Notes: a model not told the origin generated them from the sequence alone. 64,000 bases of DNA from Umezawaea endophytica (GCF_025061645.1 NZ_JANYMP010000010.1:160141-224140); one strand, 5' to 3'. Shown: positions 9,355 through 17,540, counted from the first letter of the stretch. Numbers and translations: made by a program.

Positions 9355-9909
9355 TCAGGGGAGGAAGCGGTGCAGCGCGGCGCGGACCTGCGCCGGGGTC
9401 ATCGGGTCGGTGGACAGCGCGCTGTGCAGCACGAGCCCCTCGATCAGCGCGTCGACCTCCCGTGCGGTGGTCGGGTCGAAGTGGTGTTCCAGCGCCTCGC
9501 GGCTGCGGCGCATCCACGCCTGCGTCACCGCGCGCAGCACGGGCTTCCGCGCCGCCGCCCCGTACAGCTCGACGCTGAGCACCAGGTCGTGGTTCGCGTC
9601 GAGCAGGTCACCGGAGATGTGCTCGGCCACGGACTCGATCGCCGCAGCGCGGTCGGGCGCGGCGCGCATGCGCTCCTCGAAGACCCCGGCGATCGAGTCG
9701 GCGTGCCGGGTGAACGCCGCGGCCAGCAGGTCGTCGAGCGACGTGAAGTGGTACGTCGTCGACCCGAGCGGCACGTCGGCGGCGCGCGCCACCGTCCGGT
9801 GCGAGACGCCCGCGACGCCGTGCTCGGCGATGATGTCGAGCGTGGCGGCGATGAGCTTGTCACGCCGGTCCGGGTCGTGCCGCCGTGCTCGGCGGGTCGA
9901 GGCCTCCAT
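9355..9909 (-). CDS. TetR-family repressor of the adjacent MFS gene
   Basis: A 184-residue protein. The N-terminal TetR DNA-binding domain spans about residues 16-62, with helix-turn-helix 'GVSHRTVARAADVPLGSTTYHF'-type sequence, followed by a divergent all-helical ligand domain. Transcription is toward the MFS gene (25-nt gap), so the two probably form one operon. A perfect inverted repeat, TGTACG/CGTACA, sits 1 nt upstream of the ATG. The codons after the start are themselves purine-rich (ATGGAGG) and no upstream Shine-Dalgarno sequence is seen, so the mRNA is likely leaderless or nearly so. Confidence 0.92.
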   Translation of the reverse strand: MEASTRRARRHDPDRRDKLIAATLDIIAEHGVAGVSHRTVARAADVPLGSTTYHFTSLDDLLAAAFTRHADSIAGVFEERMRAAPDRAAAIESVAEHISGDLLDANHDLVLSVELYGAAARKPVLRAVTQAWMRRSREALEHHFDPTTAREVDALIEGLVLHSALSTDPMTPAQVRAALHRFLP

Positions 9910-9910
9910 G

Positions 9911-9924
9911 TGTACGAGCGTACA
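9911..9924. promoter_or_regulatory. Operator-like inverted repeat of the TetR-MFS operon
   Basis: TGTACG (9911-9916), 2-nt spacer, CGTACA (9919-9924): a perfect palindrome abutting the TetR start codon. It overlaps a minus-strand -10-like TATGTA at 9926-9921. Binding there would block initiation directly. Confidence 0.55.
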
Positions 9925-9961
9925 TAACGATCGGTCCCGCGACGGCCGCGAGCGGCCGGGA

Positions 9962-10339
9962 TCACTGCCCCGACGCCGCCACGAGGGTCGCCCGGTGCGC
10001 GCGGTTCGCGGCCACGAGGCCGTCGAGCGCGTCGCGCGTGCGGACCAGGTCGTCGATGTGCGCGGACAGCCGGTCGCGTTCCTGGGTCATCCGCTCCAGC
10101 GCGGCGTCGGAGTTCTCCTCGCTCGGCGACTCCGCGCAGGGCAGCACCTCGGCGATGGTGCGGCTGGACAGGCCCGCGGCGTACAGCCGCTGGATGAACG
10201 CCACCCGCTCGACCTCGTGGTCCGTGTAGTGCCGCTGGCCGCTCGCGGCACGGGTGCTGCTGAGCAGTCCCTGCTCCTCGTAGTAGCGCAGGGATCGCAC
10301 GCTGACCCCGGTTCGCGTCGCCAGTTCCCCGATGCGCAT
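9962..10339 (-). CDS. MerR-family transcriptional regulator
   Basis: A 125-residue protein starting 'MRIGELATRTGVSVRSLRYYEEQGLL', the canonical MerR winged helix-turn-helix, with a C-terminal dimerisation coiled coil (about 75-120, 'ALERMTQERDRLSAHIDDLV'). No cysteine cluster typical of metal sensors is visible; a single Cys near residue 68 makes a redox or organic-ligand role possible. GGAGG lies 6 nt before the ATG at 10339. It is divergent from the Old Yellow Enzyme gene, and the shared 114-nt region holds a MerR-type promoter, so that gene is its probable target. Confidence 0.93.
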   Translation of the reverse strand: MRIGELATRTGVSVRSLRYYEEQGLLSSTRAASGQRHYTDHEVERVAFIQRLYAAGLSSRTIAEVLPCAESPSEENSDAALERMTQERDRLSAHIDDLVRTRDALDGLVAANRAHRATLVAASGQ

Positions 10340-10372
10340 CCAGTCCTCCGGTGTGGCCTGCGGCACAAGTCT

Positions 10373-10404
10373 TTGCCTCTGACATCCATGTGAGGTTTTA
10401 GCGT
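10373..10404 (+). promoter_or_regulatory. MerR-type promoter with stretched spacer and dyad operator
   Basis: TTGCCT (-35, 10373-10378) and TAGCGT (-10, 10399-10404) are separated by 20 nt. The spacer carries the dyad CTGACAT-CC-ATGTGAG (10379-10394, one mismatch). An over-long spacer with the operator between -35 and -10 is the hallmark of promoters activated by MerR-family DNA distortion. It points to the Old Yellow Enzyme gene. Confidence 0.6.
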
Positions 10405-10453
10405 AGCGGCAGACGCCCTGGACGGGCGATCGGGACTGCTGAGGAGCACAGAC

Positions 10454-11527
10454 GTGACGACCCTTTTCGACCGGTACCGGTTCGGCGACCTCGCCCTGCC
10501 CAACCGAGTGGTGATGGCGCCGATGACCAGGGTCCGGGCCGCCGCGGGCGGTCTGGCGACGCCGTCGATGGCGACGTACTACGCCCAGCGGGCGACGGCC
10601 GGGCTGATCGTGACCGAGGGCGTCCAGCCGAGCCTGGTCGGCCAGTCCAACCCCGGCACGCCGGGCCTGCACACCGACGAGCAGGTCGACTCGTGGCGCC
10701 AGGTGACCGAGGCCGTGCACGCCAACGGCGGGCGGATCTTCGCCCAGCTCATGCACGGCGGCCGGGTCTCGCACCCCGACACCACCGGCTTCCAGCCCGT
10801 CGGGCCGTCCGCGGTGGCCGCCGTCGGCGACGTGTTCACCCCGACCGGCCCGAAGCCCGCGCCGGTGCCGCGCGCGCTGGACACCGCCGAGGTCCCGGAG
10901 CACGCCCGGTCCTACGGCGACGCGGCCCGCCGCGCCGTCGACGCGGGCTTCGACGGCGTGGAACTGCACGGTGCCAACGGATACCTGATCTCGCAGTTCC
11001 TCTCCAGCAACGCCAACCTGCGCACGGACGGCTACGGAGGCCCGGTGCGCAACCGGATCCGGTTCGCCGTCGAGGCGGTGGCCGCGACCGTCGACGCCGT
11101 CGGCGCGGCCAGGACCGGCATCCGACTCTCGCCCGCCGCCGGGTTCTGGGGCGTCCAGGACGCCGACGTGCCCGAGCTGTACACCGCGCTGCTGACCGAG
11201 TTGGCCCGCCTGGAGGTGGCCTACGTGCACCTGGAGGCGACCGCCGAGGAGGAGCTGCTGGTCGACCTGCGCCGCGCGTGGCCGGGCACGCTCGTGGTGA
11301 ACCCGGTGCTGCCGATGGGACCGAAGCAGGCGGGCCGGGCCGAAGCCGACCACTGGCTAGGGCTGGGCGCCGACCTCATCAGCTTCGGCCGCGCCTTCAT
11401 CGCCAACCCCGACCTCGTGGAACGGCTGCGCAACGCGCTCCCGATCGCCCCGGTCGACGAGGCGACCTACTACCAGGGAGGCGACGCGGGCTACCTGACC
11501 TATCCGGCTTACCAATACGCGAGCTGA
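10454..11527 (+). CDS. Old Yellow Enzyme family alkene reductase (FMN, NADPH)
   Basis: A 357-residue TIM-barrel flavoprotein. OYE signatures: N-terminal 'LPNRVVMAPMTR' FMN-binding strand, 'QLMHGGR' (about 97-103), the 'HGANGYL' substrate-binding His/Asn motif (about 174-180), 'RTDGYGG' and a C-terminal 'SFGRAFIANPDL' phosphate-binding loop. Enzymes of this group reduce activated C=C bonds of enones, nitro compounds or nitrate esters with NADPH in the cytosol. The start is GTG at 10454 with GAGGAG upstream. It is probably induced through the divergent MerR gene, which suits an electrophile-detoxifying role (inference). Confidence 0.95.
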   Translation: MTTLFDRYRFGDLALPNRVVMAPMTRVRAAAGGLATPSMATYYAQRATAGLIVTEGVQPSLVGQSNPGTPGLHTDEQVDSWRQVTEAVHANGGRIFAQLMHGGRVSHPDTTGFQPVGPSAVAAVGDVFTPTGPKPAPVPRALDTAEVPEHARSYGDAARRAVDAGFDGVELHGANGYLISQFLSSNANLRTDGYGGPVRNRIRFAVEAVAATVDAVGAARTGIRLSPAAGFWGVQDADVPELYTALLTELARLEVAYVHLEATAEEELLVDLRRAWPGTLVVNPVLPMGPKQAGRAEADHWLGLGADLISFGRAFIANPDLVERLRNALPIAPVDEATYYQGGDAGYLTYPAYQYAS

Positions 11528-11581
11528 CGCCGCGCGTTTAATCCGTTGGCCTGGAAGGGAAAATCGGGTTGGGTACCGCCC

Positions 11582-12664
11582 ATGGCCGACATCGAAGGCA
11601 CCTGCGACGAACGGTTCGAAGCGGTGCGCGACGCCCTGGCGGCGTCGCTGGACAAGGACGACGTGGGCGCTTCCGCCGCCGTGTACGTGGACGGTGAGCC
11701 CGTGGTCGACCTGTGGGGCGGGTACGTCGACGAGGAGCGCACCCGCCCGTGGGAACGCGACACCATCACCGGTGTCTGGTCCACCACGAAGACGATGACC
11801 GCGCTGTGCGCGCTGGTCCTCGCCGACCGCGGCGCGCTCGACCTCGACGCCCCGGTGGCGCGGTACTGGCCCGAGTTCGCCGCCGCGGGCAAGGAGGGCG
11901 TGCTGGTGCGGCACGTCCTCGGGCACACCTCGGGGCTGTCCACCTGGACGAAGCCGGTGGAGTTCGACCAGCTCTACGACTGGCCCGCCGTCACGGGGAT
12001 GCTGGCGGAGCAGGCGCCGACCTCGGAACCGGGAACGGTCGGCGCCTACCACGCCGTCACCCAGGGGTACCTGATCGGCGAGGTGGTCCGCCGGGTCACC
12101 GGTCGCGGTCTCGGCAGGTTCTTCGCCGAGGAGGTGGCGGGCCCGCTGGGCGCGGACTTCCACATCGGACTGGCGGCCGAGCACGACCACCGGGTCGCCC
12201 CGATCATCCCGGCGAAGACCAGGGCGCCGGAACTGGAGGCGCGAGGGCCCGGAAACCCGCCCGTCCCGGCGGAAGCGGCCAACACCGAGGCGTGGCGGCG
12301 CGCCGACATCCCGTCGGCGAGCGGGTTCGGCAACGCCCGGTCGGTGGCCGCCGTGCAGTCCGTGCTCGCCTCGGGCGGTGAGGCGCGGGGTGTGCGGCTG
12401 CTGTCCGCCGCGGGCTGCGAACGGGTGCTGGAGGAGCAGTTCTCGGGCGAGGACCAGGTGCTGGGCGCCCAGATCCAGTACGGCATGGGCTACGCGCTCC
12501 GGGGCCGGACCTGCTCCTGGGGCGGGTGGGGCGGCTCGGTCGTCCTGGTCGACCTGGACCAGCGCATGGTGGTGTCGTACGTGATGAACCGGATGCTGGA
12601 GGAGGGCCCGATGGGGGACGACCGGGGGCTGGGCATCGTGATGGCCGCCTACGGCGGGCTGTAG
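11582..12664 (+). CDS. Serine hydrolase of the beta-lactamase/class C esterase fold
   Basis: A 360-residue protein of the PF00144 type (EstB-like esterases, penicillin-binding-protein-like hydrolases). The SxxK nucleophile motif is 'STTK' about 60 residues in ('GVWSTTKTMTAL'). The 'YHAVTQGYLIGEVV' segment takes the place of the YxN/YxS motif, and the glycine-rich 'WGGWGGS' near the C-terminus replaces KTG. No signal peptide, so probably cytosolic. ATG at 11582 is preferred over an upstream TTG (11546), because the family normally begins near 'EGTCDERF'. It converges on the dehydratase gene across a strong hairpin. Confidence 0.88.
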   Translation: MADIEGTCDERFEAVRDALAASLDKDDVGASAAVYVDGEPVVDLWGGYVDEERTRPWERDTITGVWSTTKTMTALCALVLADRGALDLDAPVARYWPEFAAAGKEGVLVRHVLGHTSGLSTWTKPVEFDQLYDWPAVTGMLAEQAPTSEPGTVGAYHAVTQGYLIGEVVRRVTGRGLGRFFAEEVAGPLGADFHIGLAAEHDHRVAPIIPAKTRAPELEARGPGNPPVPAEAANTEAWRRADIPSASGFGNARSVAAVQSVLASGGEARGVRLLSAAGCERVLEEQFSGEDQVLGAQIQYGMGYALRGRTCSWGGWGGSVVLVDLDQRMVVSYVMNRMLEEGPMGDDRGLGIVMAAYGGL

Positions 12665-12668
12665 GGCC

Positions 12669-12707
12669 GTGGGCCGTTCCCGTTGCCCCGCAACGGGAAC
12701 GGCCCAC
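12669..12707. terminator. Bidirectional terminator hairpin
   Basis: A perfect 17-bp stem (12669-12685 with 12691-12707) and a 5-nt loop between convergent genes ending at 12664 and 12713. Confidence 0.8.
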
Positions 12708-12712
12708 ACCGG

Positions 12713-13849
12713 TCAGGTCACCTCGTGGGTGGCGCGCGTCCAGGCGCGGGCCTGGTCGGTGAGCGTGAGGCCCAGTCCCGGCCGGGTGGGGACGTGCATG
12801 CGACCGCCGCTGGTGCGCAGCCGCTCGGTGAAGAGGGGTTCGAGCCAGTCGAAGTGCTCCACCCACGGCTCGTGGGGGTAGGCCGCCGCCAGGTGGACGT
12901 GGATCTCCATGGCGAAGTGGGGTGCCAACTGGAGGTGGTGGTGGTCGGCGAGCGCCGCCAGCTTCAGGAACTGGGTGATGCCGCCGATCCGCGGGGCGTC
13001 GGGCTGGATGACGTCCGCGGCGCGGTCGCGGATCAGGTTCCAGTGCTCCGCCACGCTGGACAGCATCTCCCCGGTGGCGATGGGGGTGTCGAGGGTCGCC
13101 GCGAGCGCCGCGTGGCCCTCGGTGTCGTAGGCGTCGAGGGGTTCCTCGATCCAGGTGAGGTCGAACTCCTCCAGGGCTCGGCCCAGTCGCTGGGCCGTGG
13201 GGCGGTCCCACTGCTGGTTCGCGTCGACCATGACCGGGACGTCGTCGCCCAGGTGTTCCCGGACCGCCGCGACGCGGCGCAGGTCCGCGTTCGGCGCGGG
13301 GTCGCCGACCTTGATCTTGATCCCGCCGATGCCGTTCGCCAACGACCTGTCGGCGTTCTCCAGGACCTGCTCCGTCGGCGTGTGGAGGAAACCACCCGAG
13401 GTGTTGTAGCAGCGGACCGAGTCGCGGTGGGCGCCCAGCAGCTTGGCCAGCGGTAGGCCCGCCCGTTTCGCCTTGAGGTCCCACAGCGCCGTGTCGAACG
13501 CCGCCACCGCCTGGGTCGCCAGTCCGCTGCGGCCCACCGACGCCCCCGCCCAGACCAGGGTGGTCCAGAGCCGGGCGATGTCGTTGGGGTCCTCGCCGAG
13601 GAGCACCGGCGCCACCTCCTTGGCGTGGGCGAAGAGCCCCGGCCCGCCCGCGCGCTTCGCGTAGCTGAAACCGATGCCCTCGTGGCCCTGGGCCGTGGTG
13701 ATCTCGGCGAACAGGAAGGCGACCTCCGTCATGGGGCGCTGGCGGCCGGTGAGGACCTTGGCGTCGCTGATCGGGACGGGGAGCGGGAGGTAGGGGGAGG
13801 AGAGGCGGATTCGGGCGATGCGGTCCGGGTCCGTCGGTTCGTCGACCAT
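12713..13849 (-). CDS. Enolase-superfamily sugar-acid dehydratase (L-talarate/galactarate dehydratase-like)
   Basis: A 378-residue mandelate-racemase-group enzyme. KxK motif 'KIK' (K178, K180), metal ligands D209 ('VDANQQW'), E235 ('IEEPL') and E261 ('TGEM'), and a His base H311 in 'PHFAMEIHVHLAAAYPH'. The last motif and the 'EHFDWLEPLF' segment match talarate/galactarate dehydratases better than muconate-lactonising enzymes. The reaction would be dehydration of a hexarate to a 2-keto-3-deoxy acid. Start is ATG at 13849. It lies divergent to an MFS gene but has no obvious catabolic partner beside it; the IlvD-type dehydratase at 42.5 kb is the other sugar-acid enzyme in the window. Confidence 0.85.
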   Translation of the reverse strand: MVDEPTDPDRIARIRLSSPYLPLPVPISDAKVLTGRQRPMTEVAFLFAEITTAQGHEGIGFSYAKRAGGPGLFAHAKEVAPVLLGEDPNDIARLWTTLVWAGASVGRSGLATQAVAAFDTALWDLKAKRAGLPLAKLLGAHRDSVRCYNTSGGFLHTPTEQVLENADRSLANGIGGIKIKVGDPAPNADLRRVAAVREHLGDDVPVMVDANQQWDRPTAQRLGRALEEFDLTWIEEPLDAYDTEGHAALAATLDTPIATGEMLSSVAEHWNLIRDRAADVIQPDAPRIGGITQFLKLAALADHHHLQLAPHFAMEIHVHLAAAYPHEPWVEHFDWLEPLFTERLRTSGGRMHVPTRPGLGLTLTDQARAWTRATHEVT

Positions 13850-13930
13850 GGGGCCAGCGTGGCCGGTCGGGGCGGCGGGGGCCAGGGGTCTCGGGAGGTG
13901 GGCCCGCCGCCGTCGGGTCGGTCACACCCG

Positions 13931-13965
13931 CTGGAACTACACCGTCTGGACGGTACAGTTTCAGC
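13931..13965 (+). promoter_or_regulatory. Leaderless promoter overlapped by a TetR-type operator
   Basis: The -10 box TACAGT (13954-13959) ends 6 nt before the ATG at 13966, so the transcript probably starts at the ATG. It is overlapped by a perfect inverted repeat, ACCGTC-TG-GACGGT (13941-13954), whose flanks extend the symmetry imperfectly to 28-30 nt. A weak -35 (CTGGAA, 13931-13936) fits a 17-nt spacer. Likely site of the TetR protein encoded at the end of this operon. Confidence 0.55.
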
Positions 13966-15480
13966 ATGACGACGAACAACCAGCTCGTTCCGGGCGTCCG
14001 GCGTCGCTGGGCCGCGCTGGCGGTGCTGGTGGGCTCGGTCCTGCTGCTGGCGATCGACGGCACGGTGCTCTACCTGGCGGTGCCGTCCCTCTCCCGCGAC
14101 CTGGCGCCCACCGCGACCGAGGTCCTCTGGATCGGCGACGTCTACTCGCTGGCGCTGGCCGGGCTGCTGGTCACCACCGGCACGCTCGCCGATCGCGTCG
14201 GCCGCAAGAAGGTGCTGCTCGTGGGCACGGCCGCGTTCGGGGCCGCGTCGCTGCTGGCGGCGTTCTCCACCAGCGCGGAGATGCTCATCGGCGCCCGGCT
14301 GCTGCTGGGCGTGGCCGGTGCCACGATCATGCCGTCGACGCTGTCGATCATCCGCAACCTGTTCCCCGACCCCGCGGAGCGCACCAGGGCGATAGCGATC
14401 TGGTCGGCGGGCTCGGGCGGCGGCCTGGCGCTGGGGCCGCTGGTCGGCGGGGCGCTGCTGGAGCGCTTCTGGTGGGGTTCGGTGTTCCTGGTCAACGTCC
14501 CCGTCGTGATCGTCTTCCTGGTCGCGGGAGCGCTGCTGCTCCCCGAGTCCCGCAACCCGGACCCCGGCCGGTTCGACCTGCTCTCGGCCGGTCTGTCGTT
14601 CGCCGCGATCACGCCGCTGGTGTACGCGGTCAAGCACGCCGTCGGCTCCGGCCTCGACGGCTGGACGGCGGGTTCCGCGCTGGTCGGCGCGACGGCCGCG
14701 GTGCTGTTCGTCCGGCGGCAGCGCCGCGCGGACCACCCCCTGGTCGACGTCGGGCTGTTCCGCAACGCCGCGTTCACCGGCGCGGTGCTGGCGAACGTCA
14801 TCGCGATCTTCGCGCTCACCGGGCTGCTGTTCTTCTTCTCCCAGTACCTCCAGCTCGTGCGCGGGTTCAGCCCGCTGGTCGCCGGGCTGGCGGAGATGCC
14901 GACGATGATCGCCTCGGTGGTGGTCATCGGCGTGGTGGGCGTCGCCGCCGCCCGGTTGGGCACCGGTCGAGCCGTGGCCACCGGCCTGGCCGCCACCGCG
15001 GTCGGGCTGCTCCTGGTCTCCGTCGCCGAAGGCGTCGAGAACTACCTCTGGCTGGGACTGGCCCTCGTGCCGGTCGGACTGGGCGTGGGGCTCGCGATGA
15101 CGCTGACCGTGGACGCGGTCGTCTCGGCGGTGCCACCCCACCGCGCGGGCGCCGCGTCGGCGATCTCCGAGACCGCCTACGAACTCGGCGTCGTTCTCGG
15201 CATCGCGGTGCTCGGCTCCGTGGTCACCCTGGCCTACCGGGCGAACCTCGACGTGCCCGGCGCGGCCCGTCCCGCCGTCGAGGACTCGGCGGCGTCGGCG
15301 CTGGCCGCGCTGGACCCCGCCTCGCCGCTGGTGGCGGTGGTGAAGGAGGCCTTCACCACGGCCATGCAGGTCACCTCGCTGATCGCCGCGGTGATCACCT
15401 TCGCGGCGGCCCTGGTCGCCTGGCGCACCATCCCCTCCGGTAAGAACACGGGCACCGGGAGCACGGCAGGAAGAGGATGA
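13966..15480 (+). CDS. MFS drug transporter, 14-TM DHA2 (EmrB/QacA) type
   Basis: A 504-residue integral membrane protein. Early 'LLAIDGTVLYLAVPSLSRDL' matches motif D1 of DHA2 pumps, 'GTLADRVGRKKVLLVG' is the MFS 2-3 loop, and length and hydrophobic pattern suit 14 helices. Such proteins export cationic or lipophilic drugs by proton antiport. It overlaps the following TetR gene by 4 nt (ATGA), so the two are translationally coupled, and the promoter carries a TetR-type operator. Pump and repressor therefore form a self-regulated resistance operon (inference). Confidence 0.93.
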   Translation: MTTNNQLVPGVRRRWAALAVLVGSVLLLAIDGTVLYLAVPSLSRDLAPTATEVLWIGDVYSLALAGLLVTTGTLADRVGRKKVLLVGTAAFGAASLLAAFSTSAEMLIGARLLLGVAGATIMPSTLSIIRNLFPDPAERTRAIAIWSAGSGGGLALGPLVGGALLERFWWGSVFLVNVPVVIVFLVAGALLLPESRNPDPGRFDLLSAGLSFAAITPLVYAVKHAVGSGLDGWTAGSALVGATAAVLFVRRQRRADHPLVDVGLFRNAAFTGAVLANVIAIFALTGLLFFFSQYLQLVRGFSPLVAGLAEMPTMIASVVVIGVVGVAAARLGTGRAVATGLAATAVGLLLVSVAEGVENYLWLGLALVPVGLGVGLAMTLTVDAVVSAVPPHRAGAASAISETAYELGVVLGIAVLGSVVTLAYRANLDVPGAARPAVEDSAASALAALDPASPLVAVVKEAFTTAMQVTSLIAAVITFAAALVAWRTIPSGKNTGTGSTAGRG

Positions 15481-16070
15481 GCATGGCACGCAAGGCTGGG
15501 CGCACGCCGGAGGAGACCCGCCGGACCCTGCTCGACGCGGCCGCCGCCGTGATCCGCACCCGCGGGATCGCCGCCAGCCTGGACGAGATCGCCCGTGGGG
15601 CCGAGGTGTCCAAGGGTGGGCTGCTGTACCACTTCGCGACCAAGGACGACCTCGTCCAAGCGCTCGCCCACGACCTGCTGGAGACCTTCCGGGCGGAGGT
15701 GGCCGCCGCCGTCGACCCCGCCGACGACACGCCCGGCAGGCTCACCCGCGCCTACGTGAAGGCCTGCCTCGCCTCGTCCCACGACGAGGTCGCGCTCCGC
15801 GAGAGCGCCGCGCTGGTCGTCCAACTCGGCACCCTGCCCGAGGTCGCCGCACTCGTCCGCGCCGACGCCCTCCGCTGGACCACCGACCTCCGCGCCGACG
15901 GCCTGCCGAACCACGTCCTGGCACTGGTGGTCGCCGCAGCCGACGGCGCCAGCGCCGCCCCGCTGTGGGGCGGCGCCGTCCCCCACGCCGAAGCGCGCCT
16001 GCTGGAACGCCAACTCCTCCGCTTCACCCTGGAGCGGGACCTGTGGACGCACCTGGCACCGGAGGGCTGA
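15477..16070 (+). CDS. TetR-family repressor coupled to the DHA2 pump
   Basis: A 197-residue protein. The DNA-binding domain is at about residues 10-58 ('GIAASLDEIARGAEVSKGGLLYHF'), followed by a TetR_C-type helical ligand domain. Start is ATG at 15477, inside the stop of the pump gene; a second in-frame ATG at 15483 is possible. Its 3' end overlaps the convergent DinB gene by 47 nt. Probable target: the palindrome at 13941-13954. Confidence 0.92.
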   Translation: MSMARKAGRTPEETRRTLLDAAAAVIRTRGIAASLDEIARGAEVSKGGLLYHFATKDDLVQALAHDLLETFRAEVAAAVDPADDTPGRLTRAYVKACLASSHDEVALRESAALVVQLGTLPEVAALVRADALRWTTDLRADGLPNHVLALVVAAADGASAAPLWGGAVPHAEARLLERQLLRFTLERDLWTHLAPEG

Positions 16071-16638
16071 CCGGCTCGCCAGGACAGGCCGCTCGGGCGG
16101 CCCGCTCGACCTCGGCGCGCCTGCGCTCGCGGAAAGCCGGGTCCGACCCGTTCCCCTCGACCTCGCCGTCCAGTTGCTCGCGCAGGATGTCGGCGTGCCC
16201 GGCGTGCCGACCGGTTTCCGTGAGCACGTGGACCAGGACGTTGAACAGCATCACGTTCGGACGTGGCCACCAGGGCACGTGGCCGGGGGAGTCGACGGCG
16301 AGCGCGGCGATCGTCGCGTCGGAGTGCTCCCAGGCCCGCCGGTACCGGTCGGTGATCTCCTGGCGCGTCTCGTGCTCGGTCGCCCACATGTCGGTGCCGC
16401 GCCGGTCGAGGTCGTCCCACCGGGGGACGGGCTCGGGGAACGGCCGGTCGAAGACCTCGCCGAAGTACCGGGCCTCCGTCACCGACAGGTGCTTGACCAG
16501 GCCGAGCAGGTTGGTCCCGGTCGAGGTCAGCGGGCGGCGGACGTCGTAGTCGGACAGCCCGTCGAGCTTCCGGAGCACCGCTTCGCGGATCTCCCGCAGG
16601 TCGCCGTGCAGGTAGTCCTTCGCGAAATCGTCGATCAC
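16024..16638 (-). CDS. DinB-fold DUF664 protein (mycothiol-type transferase family)
   Basis: About 204 residues. It opens 'VIDDFAKDYLHGDLREIREAVLRKLDGLSDYD', the typical N-terminus of DUF664/DinB-like proteins. The four-helix-bundle metal ligands are recognisable as His in 'VKHLSVTEARYFGEVF' and in 'TGRHAGHADILRE'. This family contains mycothiol- or bacillithiol-dependent S-transferases. GTG at 16638 is chosen because family homology begins there; longer readings to 16773 give an atypical Arg/Pro-rich extension. The last 47 nt are antisense to the end of the TetR gene, and the C-terminal tail is Pro/Gly-rich, suggesting the stop drifted into the neighbour. Confidence 0.85.
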   Translation of the reverse strand: MIDDFAKDYLHGDLREIREAVLRKLDGLSDYDVRRPLTSTGTNLLGLVKHLSVTEARYFGEVFDRPFPEPVPRWDDLDRRGTDMWATEHETRQEITDRYRRAWEHSDATIAALAVDSPGHVPWWPRPNVMLFNVLVHVLTETGRHAGHADILREQLDGEVEGNGSDPAFRERRRAEVERAARAACPGEPVSPPVPGASTGPAPG

Positions 16639-16771
16639 GGGTACGAGCCTGCACCAGTGCTCCGCGCCCGACCCCGTCATCGGTGGGATCGAGCCCGATT
16701 TCTTGCCGGAACGGCAAGGACGCGTGCGCTTTTGGCGAGGTCGCCGCACGATGGGCACGGAGGTGATGGCC

Positions 16772-16867
16772 ATGGGTCAGGAACAGGTGAACGAGCCGTT
16801 CTCCGCCGAGATGGAGGCCCGTGTGTGCGAGATCGTGATGGGCGATCGGCGGCACGGGCTCCAGTAG
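16772..16867 (+). CDS. Possible 31-residue small ORF, unknown
   Basis: An ATG at 16772 follows GGAGG by 8 nt and opens a 31-codon frame ending with TAG at 16867. The sequence (Phe-Ser-Ala-Glu-Met-Glu-Ala-Arg-Val-Cys in the middle) faintly recalls the start of DUF2470/HugZ-type domains, so it could be a decayed fragment. It lies in the 230-nt gap between two minus-strand genes. Only the ribosome-binding site supports it. Confidence 0.25.
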   Translation: MGQEQVNEPFSAEMEARVCEIVMGDRRHGLQ

Positions 16868-16868
16868 G

Positions 16869-17525
16869 TCAGTGCGCCGCCGGTGGCCGGACCACGTGCT
16901 GGAGCCCCAGGTGCGGGGCGGGTGGCAGTGGTTCGGCGCCGGTGGCGCGGAAGGCGTGCAGCATCAGGGCGACGAGTCGGCGGGACGCGGCCAGCGCCGT
17001 TCGGCGGGAGTCCGCGACGATGCCGCCGTTGGCCATCAGCAGCAGCGTGATGTCGTCGAACGTGAAGTCCGCGCGCAGGTGGCCCGACGCCTTGGCGCGG
17101 TCGGCGAGTTCGCCGAAGCCCTGCTCGGCGCGGGCGCGGAGCTGGTCGAACGTGGCGGAGTCGGGGAACCTCGAGGTGAACGCGCCGGTGAAGCCCCGGT
17201 CCACGGCCTGCATGGCGCACACCTGCTCCAGGACCGTGTGGAAGGCGCGCCACGGGTCAGGGTCGGCGAGCGCGTCGGCCACGACGGAGGCGCACAGCTC
17301 GATCTGCTCGGCGAACGCCTCGGTCACCAGTGAGTCCTTGGTGGGGAAGCGGCGGTAGAGGGTGGCCACGCCGACGCCGGAGTGGCGAGCGATGTCCGTC
17401 ATCGTCACGTCCAGGCCCTGGGTGGCGAAGAGGTCGCGCGCGGCCTCGACGATCCGGGTCCGGTTGTTCCTGGCGTCCACGCGCAGCGGTTCCGCCGCGG
17501 GGATCCGAGAGGGCTCGGTCGTCAT
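16869..17525 (-). CDS. TetR-family repressor divergent from a quinone oxidoreductase
   Basis: A 218-residue protein with a Thr/Arg-rich N-terminal tail, TetR DNA-binding domain at about 20-70 ('VTMTDIARHSGVGVATLYRRFPTKDSLV') and a helical C-terminal domain like the SCO-type 'TetR_C_33' regulators. ATG at 17525 is preferred over GTG 17534, because TAAAGT (17540-17535) lies 9-15 nt upstream as a leaderless -10. It shares a 98-nt divergent region with the oxidoreductase gene, which contains two copies of an AAGTGGAGG/CCCTCC palindrome, so autoregulation and control of that gene are likely. Confidence 0.92.
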   Translation of the reverse strand: MTTEPSRIPAAEPLRVDARNNRTRIVEAARDLFATQGLDVTMTDIARHSGVGVATLYRRFPTKDSLVTEAFAEQIELCASVVADALADPDPWRAFHTVLEQVCAMQAVDRGFTGAFTSRFPDSATFDQLRARAEQGFGELADRAKASGHLRADFTFDDITLLLMANGGIVADSRRTALAASRRLVALMLHAFRATGAEPLPPAPHLGLQHVVRPPAAH

Positions 17526-17540
17526 GCCTCTCACTTTAAC

